The notes beneath the pieces were generated by a model. It worked only from the letters and a program-made list of their open reading frames with translations, was not told where the DNA came from and made no database searches. From Phyto melanocephala (Eukaryota; Arthropoda; Insecta; Diptera; Rhinophoridae): a stretch of DNA of 64,000 nt. This document shows positions 58,084-64,000 of the stretch, piece after piece (position 1 is the stretch's first letter; every line of letters starts with the position of its first letter). The stretch lies in assembly GCA_941918925.1 (NCBI GenBank), contig OW799234.1:70493043-70557042 (forward strand). The letters run 5' to 3'. A program made the translations under genes and the position numbers.

Positions 58084-58849
58084 TCTATATATATAAAAGT
58101 GAAACTCTGTGTGTGTGTGTGTTAGCTATAGACACCGAAACCATACAGCCGATCGGACTCAAACTTTGGCAAGTTGTTGTTCATATGCATGGAGTGTTTA
58201 TGGGTGGTAAAAAGTGGGCGGGGTTACGCCCATAAAAAATAAGTTATAATTTTTAGCTACTTGAACTTTACCGATTTTTTTTTAAACTTTGCACACATAT
58301 TGAGCTGTCATGACTATACAGCTTCGTGATAAGAAAAGTGGGCAGTGTCAAGACCATAAAAGCAAAGTTATAATTTTAAGCTTCTTGCACTTGACCGATT
58401 TTTCTGAAACTTTATACACATTTTGAGCTGTGATGACTATATAATTTCTTAATCAGAAAAGTGGGCAGACAACCCCCAATTAAAAAGAAGATATTAATTT
58501 TTAACTATTTCTACGCATTCCAATGGTTACCACCTACTTGCCTTTCAACTTCAAGCAACTACAGTTTAAAGTTCGCCTTGCCTTCGCCACTACCATCAAC
58601 AATCTCTGCGTGTTGCAGAATTGAATTTGGAAAATCCATGCTTTTCACATAGCCAGCTGTACGTCGCATAAACCAGAGCGGGAACACCAACAAATTTGTT
58701 AATTTTAACAGCAAATGGAAAAACCAATTAAAATCATAAAATATTACAATAAAAATCAATAAAATATTATTTTTAAATATATTCAATTAAAATTTAGAAT
58801 GCATTTTTATTTATTAAGGGGCGTAGCAACACGCACCGGGCTGGGCTAG
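58084..58849 (+). mobile_element. Helitron C with helicase remnant
   Basis: Full-length ends: A|TCTATATATATAAAAGTGAA with a (GT)n run at 58110-58123, and CGTAGCAACACGCACCGGGC...GGGCTAG|T. It has two to three of the ~118-bp units (58204-58465), then a segment absent from Helitrons A and B that encodes the C terminus of a Pif1-type helicase, then the usual 3' end. Inserted between A and T with no duplication. Confidence 0.85.
58517..58785 (+). pseudogene. RepHel Pif1-helicase C-terminal remnant
   Basis: The plus strand reads IPMVTTYLPFNFKQLQFKVR LAFATTINN, the C-terminal helicase segment preceding motif V-like TINK.QG. After a frame change comes NLENPCFSHSQLYVA, a stop, then TRAGTPTNLLILTANGKTN, matching the typical CFSHGQLYVA.SRV..P.NL ending of Helitron RepHel proteins. 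The Rep and ATPase motifs are missing. This ties the non-autonomous Helitron family to its autonomous parent. Overlapping frames on the other strand are shadows. Confidence 0.8.
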
Positions 58850-60147
58850 TATATAATATTAATAAGTAGAAATACAGTTATATAAAAACAACGCTGTTCT
58901 TGAAAAGACTGCAGTCATCAAACAGAAAAAGAGAAATTACGACTTTCAAAAATAAAGAGAGGTCCAATACGCACACACTTTAAAAACTGTTATCTAGATA
59001 AAACCTATTTCAAGTATGGTAATAAAAAGAATAGGAATCTATGACAAGCCTATTTTCTAGTTCCGTTATATTTCGTTTCTAAATTGGTTTGTTGGGTTAA
59101 GTATCATCTCTTCATTTGCATTTTTAAGTACAAGAGCGAGTATGACAAAAGTAAAAAACTGTGTCGAGGTATTTTGTAAGAATATCAGAAAATTTTTTAG
59201 AAAGCAAGTTTTAAAATTGATACACACCAGTTCGTGTTGATCAAAAAAGACTAAATTTTATACAAACAATTGCTAAAAAAGTAGGAAAATGTTAAAATAA
59301 TTTTAATGAAAAAACACTAGTTTTTTTATTAAAATTAATTATTTTTCAATGAAAAATAAAAAATACATTAAAAAAATAATTTGTTTTTTTCAGCTGTTTC
59401 GGACAGCTTTTAAAAATATCTTCAATATAATACTGACTTTTGGTCGAAATTAAAGTTGAACTAAATTTAAGCTTAAATTTAAAATACGGAATTTGATTCT
59501 AATTATTCTTTAAAAATTTTTTTCCTGAGGTAGTATTTCAAGCTTTTGATTTAAATAATTTTTTTTCTAAATACCATACCAGCTACCGTTAGTTACTTTT
59601 TTATTTAAAATTTAATACATATTTATAGTTATTTCTTAATTTTAGTTTTCTTCAGAAATAATTTTTTTTTGTTCTTTTAATTTTATATATAAAAATAAAT
59701 ATATACATGTTTTTTTTGTAAAAAAAACAACAAAAATCGTATAAAAAATATATATCAATTAGCTTTCATTTTTGAAAAATTTTTAGCAATGAAAAAAAAA
59801 ACAATAAATAAAATTAATAAATAAAAACAATTATTTTAGCATTCGTACTATACTTGACTTGAACTTTGGAAACTTATTCATTAGTTGTTAAACGTATAAG
59901 AATATTTTTCATTCATTCATTTTTTTTGTTTGCCTACATTTTGGTTTTTGACTTAAAGGAAAAAACATCAGTTTAGATATTTTTTAACGTTTTTAAATGA
60001 AAAAGAAAAACTATTTAAAAATAACGCTGATAAAGTTTTCACTTGTAGTAGATTTTTCTGTGTCTTACAAATAAACAGTTAAACTTTAAATTTATGTTTT
60101 TATTTTAAAGTGAAATATATAAATAAACGTTTGTTTTATATACAAGA
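58850..60147. other. No recognised feature
   Basis: Very A+T-rich with many poly-A and poly-T runs. No coding motif. Confidence 0.5.
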
Positions 60148-60275
60148 CTCTGGAATTGTCTCCTTCTCCTTCTGCTTCCTTTCTATCCTAAATAATTCTA
60201 TTCTTATTCTATTCTTCTCTCTATTAAGTCGTCACAATGGACCGTAATGGTCTCCGGTACCTAACTACCTAAAGT
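60148..60275 (+). mobile_element. SINE body without tRNA head
   Basis: Matches, on the opposite strand, the body of the SINE at 61444-61682: GACTCTGGAATTGTCTCC, TTCTATTCTTCTCTCTATTA, GTCACAATGGACCGTAATGG and a (CCTA)n-like tail, CTAACTACCTAAAG. The tRNA-like head is absent, so it is 5'-truncated as expected for LINE-driven retroposition. Confidence 0.6.
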
Positions 60276-61443
60276 AAATTTAAAATAATTTTTTTTCACG
60301 TTTTCCACTCAAAATCACTGGCAGTTTTAAGTATAGATATTTTCTAGTTTAACTAGAGTCATTCTCTACGTATGTATGTGTTTATGTTCCATACATACTT
60401 GCAAAATAAACATGAATGTATGTGTATGTGTTGCATTTAAAAAATTTGCATTTTGCGGGATTTTCTCGTAATACTTTAAATGACTTTCATTTATTTTATT
60501 ACTTTAACGAACGAAGATGAGACAAATTTTATTATATTTTAATTCCTTTTTTTCTCTTATTCTGTGCGTTGTTATGCGCTTCTTTTTTTTAAATGAAAAT
60601 GTGTACTAAGAATTTATATGTTTGTGTATTTTGTCAGATATAATTCTATCTGTGTTGTTATGTGCTTTAACTATAATGATAAGTTTTCTTTCAATTGTAC
60701 GAGTTTACGCCAATAAAATTTTACAATTTTAAAAGCAGCAGGAATGTGCTGTTATGGCTGCACATTTAATAACAAAAGTAGTAGCGTTAATGGCGCAAGA
60801 AATATTTCGAAATGTTAATGTGTTAATAAAAGAAACTACATAATAATGGTTTTGTAAAGGAGAACATTTTTAGAAAATTAAAAAAAAAAAATAGTTAAAA
60901 AGAGATAATTAAAAAAAAAAAATAAGAACCTAATAGAGTTTTAATAGAATATTTTATATGTTTGTGTCAAATTAATAAAAAACTTTATCCAATATTGTTT
61001 GTTGTTGTTAAAATGTGTCTTCTTCTAAATGGTGTTCTTTTGTTGTACAGATCTGGATTTATTTAAAATGTAATAAACAAAGTAATAATAAATTAAGAAT
61101 CCATCCTTTTGCCTTTATCAATTAGATGATTAAGTTAATATGATTTTGGGCATAAGTCCGGCGTGCATAAAGTGTACACCACGTAACCGTACTTGCTATT
61201 TTTTCACACTCAGCGCAGTATATTGGCGTATATTTCGGCAACAAAGAGTCGAATATTCCCTAACATGTGGTCGATTGTTTCTGGCTTATTTTAAAAATAT
61301 ATTCTGTATTCTGCAGGGAAAGGACGAAAAAATATTTATTTTTTAAATTAAATTACAGGCTATTTTATAATAATATCAGCAAAAGATTTAAGCAAAATAT
61401 TTTGAATTTATTATCTAATTCTTAGTACCCCAATAATAACAAA
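60276..61443. other. No recognised feature
   Basis: A+T-rich. The frame at 61140-61346 has no domain. Nothing assigned. Confidence 0.45.
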
Positions 61444-61682
61444 CCTTTAAGTAGGTAGGTAGGTAGGAAGGAGGCTGGTGCAAAGTAACCCTCACACCTT
61501 CACTCTGATACCATTACGGTCCATTGTGACGCTTTAATAGAGAGAAGAATAGAATAAGATTAAAAATTTTTAGGATAGAACAGAAAGAGAAGCAGACAAT
61601 TCCAGAGTCTCCGGCGGGAATTGAACCCGCAACCCCCAAACAACTGACTTGTCCTTTACTGACTAGTCCACAGGGGCACTCT
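61444..61682 (-). mobile_element. tRNA-derived SINE, full-length form
   Basis: Minus strand: head GTGCCCCTGTGGACTAGTCA (A-box-like), a perfect B box GGTTCAATTCC (61617-61627) preceded by TTGGGGGTTGCG, then CCGGAGACTCTGGAATTGTC, the body with CACAATGGACCGTAATGGTA, and an (ACCT)n tail at 61453-61470. About 240 bp. The head shares its B-box region with the SINE at 30082-30193 while the 3' parts differ. Not a functional tRNA gene. Confidence 0.7.
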
Positions 61683-61984
61683 TTAAGTAACTTGAGAGAA
61701 ATCTATCGAGCAGAAATAAAAGAGCTGGAGAAAAGAACAGCTTGTCTTTTTGAAGTGTTAAGCCCACATGTTTCAAACTAATATTGTTTAATTTTTAAAT
61801 ATTTAACACAATTTTTTAACAGAAAATAATTTTTTAAGCAAAAAAATAAAAAAATAATAATTGAAAAAAAATTCTACAAAAAATGTGACATTTTTTATAT
61901 TTAGGATGAATTAGGTGATGGTTGAAAGTGAAAAGGATTGCGTTATCGATGATCCAGAAATTAAAATAAAATTATATGATAAAG
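61683..61984. other. No recognised feature
   Basis: A+T-rich spacer between the SINE and the mariner. Confidence 0.45.
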
Positions 61985-62107
61985 TAAAGGGTGGTTAAAT
62001 TTTAAGGGCCGATGCTGAATGTGAACCCCACCACTTCAATTTTTCTTCTGCATTTCATTTGACATTCTTCAATTTCAGACTAACTCAATTTGAACCATAG
62101 CTAAAGA

Positions 62108-62630
62108 TACACAATCGAGCAACGCGATAAAGTTATTCAGGTGCAAAAATTTAAGCAAACTGGGTGTGTAGGAGATGTGTAAACAGCAGTGCAAGCTCGT
62201 GTAGCTCGTACTACAGAAAATATTGCTGCTGTTTGAAATAGTGTGGCTGAAGAGCCGTTCACCACGACTCGTCGTCGTGCCCAACAATTGCACCTCTCAC
62301 ACTAGTCGTTGATGAATAAGGATTTGCATGTACACGCTTAGAAGATGCATTGCAAGAACTAAATCCTCTTGACCATTCCAAACGTCGTTAATGCTGAGAA
62401 CGGTGGCAAGAAATGGCAACTGTGGTTGATAAATTTTCGCAGAAAATAATCTTCAGTAATGAGACACATTTTAACCTCAGTGGCTTCATCAATAAGCAGA
62501 ATTGCCGCATTTTGGGCGAGTGCTAATCCAAAAGTGACTGTCGAAAAACCAAACCGACAAAAGTTGACTGTGTGGTGCGGTTTATGGGCTGGCGGCATCA
62601 TCGGGCCGTATTTTTTTCCATAATGAGGCT
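62108..62630 (+). pseudogene. Mariner transposase, N-terminal and first-Asp region
   Basis: Pieces across frames: KFKQTGCVGDV, ARTTENIAAV, RRRAQQLHLSH, RWQEMATVVDKFSQK then IIFSNETHFNLSGFINKQNC. In relatives the last motif reads FSDEAHF, so the first catalytic Asp is Asn here. TVWCGLWAGGIIGP-like sequence follows near 62566-62610. Stops at several places. Non-functional. Confidence 0.7.
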
Positions 62631-62638
62631 ATAGTGAG

Positions 62639-62935
62639 ATGATAACGAACTTTTTATGCCACGATTTGGAAAATATAGATGTGGGCGATATGTGGTTTCA
62701 ACAGGACGGTGCCACTTGCCACACAGCTAACGAAACAATGGCTCTTTTGAGCGGCAAATTCAATGGCCGTGTTATCTCATATGGTGGCGATTTCAATTGG
62801 CCGCCAAGATCATATGAATATACACCGTTGGACTTCTTTCTTTGGGGTTATCTGAAAGAAAAGATGTACGTCGATAAGCCAGCAACAATTCAAGAGCTAA
62901 TGGATGAGATAATTCGCCACATTAAAGGCATATAA
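62639..62935 (+). pseudogene. DD41D mariner transposase, C-terminal core
   Basis: A 98-codon open frame containing MWFQQDGATCHTANETMALL (second catalytic Asp at residue 23) and FNWPPRSYEYTPLDFFLWGY (third Asp at residue 65), 41 residues apart. It stops at KGI, after which the C-terminal GGHLTDILFHT is still readable in another frame. The annotated ATG is internal to the ancestral gene. The spacing fits the DD41D (rosa-like) group. Confidence 0.8.
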
Positions 62936-63109
62936 CCTCGGATGAAGCTGCGCCGCCGAAGTCGCGGCGGCCATTTAACCGATATTTTGTTCCATACATA
63001 ATTGAACCAAAGCAATATTTTCATAATAAAAAGAAATGACAAGTATTTTCTAAATAATTTGTGTTTTATTCCAAATCAACATCGGCTCTTAAAATTTAGC
63101 CACCCTTTA

Positions 63110-64000
63110 GAAACATTTGATAAAGTTTTATAACGGGCTGATAATGAAAACGTTGACCAAAGCGAAATAACAGTTTTATGAAATCTTAAAGAAAAAACTC
63201 TGAAACGCTGAAAATAATCAAATAAATCATTTAGAAAAGAAAAATAAAGAATTATTTTCTAATGTTAAGTCACTTGAGAGATAAAAATTTTAAAAGTTTT
63301 ATGAAAACTAATTTTTATTTAATTGTATGAGTGGCGAATTTATTGTTGGATTGTGTTGGTTTGTTTAAAAACTTTCAGACTAGCAAACATTAACAAACTT
63401 GAAAATGAGAACAGCCTTGTTAAAAGTGGTTCATATTCCTGCGAGTATATTTGCAGTCTAGCGATAATTTAGTAAAAATTAAAAATTTATAAAATGTAAC
63501 AAATTAGTTCTGTGTAAATTCAAAAATAAAGATTTTTTAATGAAAATCTCTATTTTCTCTCTCTATTATTTCTAAATACATACATACATAAGTATAAAAA
63601 AGAATAATTTAAAAACATGTGAATTTCACTTTAAATAAGAAAATATTAAATTTGTTTTAAAACAACTTCGTGACAGTCACATTTAAAGAAAGATTTTATT
63701 TAAGATTCAATCTTTACATTCGGAATGTAATAACCAGCCTTTTTTGCACACAGAGCACATGTGTTAACCCTGGCAACAACTAAAATAACAATAACAGAAA
63801 ACTACAATAACAGTGCAACAAGATGCGTTGACAGAAAGTGTAGTACAGTGTAAAGATAAAAACGATGGCCGTGCAATAGAAGCGTAACCCTGCAGATAAC
63901 GCGACTAGTCCATACAAGCATGTAAAGTGTACTCTGTAATGAACTAGGACTAATCCAATGATCATCCAAGTGCATGGAAAAAACGTGGTCGTTTTAACAT
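63110..64000. other. No recognised feature
   Basis: A+T-rich sequence, slightly more mixed in composition after 63720. The minus-strand frame at 63780-63965 shows no domain. Nothing can be assigned before the window ends. Confidence 0.45.

Larger units (their letters stand above)
61987..63107 (+). mobile_element. Near full-length DD41D mariner, inactive
   Basis: TA flanks both ends (61985-61986, 63108-63109). Terminal repeats AAGGGTGGTTAAATTTTAAG and, inward, AAGGGTGGCTAAATTTTAAG continue for about 30 bp. At 1121 bp it is shorter than expected for a complete element. The transposase has lost the first helix-turn-helix (VIQVQKFKQTG joins two distant segments) and has several stops. It is the best reference copy for the mariner captured by the family 1 DINE elements. 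Confidence 0.8.

Noticed and set aside
61444..61682. Possible genuine tRNA gene (perfect B box)
   Set aside because: The 5' and 3' ends of the head do not pair as an acceptor stem and a body plus simple-repeat tail follows, as in a SINE.

Overview
The window looks like intergenic or intronic DNA from a higher (cyclorrhaphan) fly. It is strongly A+T rich and has no intact host gene. It is packed with dipteran-type mobile elements: mini-me/DINE-1-like rolling-circle elements carrying (GTCY)n tracts, DD41D Tc1/mariner remnants, LINEs with RNase H, piggyBac and Mutator-like remnants, non-autonomous Helitrons and tRNA-derived SINEs. The species cannot be fixed from the sequence; a calyptrate or tephritid fly is an inference.

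Layout. 1-9.9 kb: part of an unnamed dispersed repeat, a full-length DINE-1-like element (892-4228), a Mutator-like element with an 8-bp target duplication (6275-7681), a piggyBac remnant (7740-9060) and a LINE 3' end. 13.2-14.8 kb: a three-level nest, with a piggyBac-type MITE inside a hAT-like element inside a deleted mariner. 15.8-18.8 kb: a DINE-1-like element on the minus strand. 20.3-25.6 kb: a mariner remnant, then a TIR element that received two DINE-1-like elements, one of which received a small foldback element. 26.4-31.5 kb: a deleted mariner with 59-bp inverted repeats, a second DINE-like family carrying a Tc1-like insertion, a SINE and a decayed mariner. 31.83 kb: the only candidate host exon, a signal-peptide start ending at a splice donor. 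34.6-38.4 kb: a foldback MITE, a PIF/Harbinger remnant and a Jockey LINE 3' end. 38.4-44.2 kb: two more DINE-1-like elements. 44.2-54.9 kb: LINE fragments, DINE fragments, a mariner split by a Helitron, a piggyBac remnant and a truncated Helitron. 56.3-63.1 kb: a complete short second-family DINE element, a Helitron with a Pif1-helicase remnant, two SINE copies and a near full-length but dead mariner.

The coding pieces do not form a pathway. They are decayed transposase, reverse transcriptase and helicase genes at different stages of loss. The best biological content is the order of insertion: composite DINE elements that amplified with an internal dead mariner, an empty-site comparison that fixes their T|T insertion boundaries, and tandem 288-bp units still expanding inside them. 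I saw no CRISPR, prokaryotic operon, viral gene, toxin gene or intact tRNA/rRNA gene.
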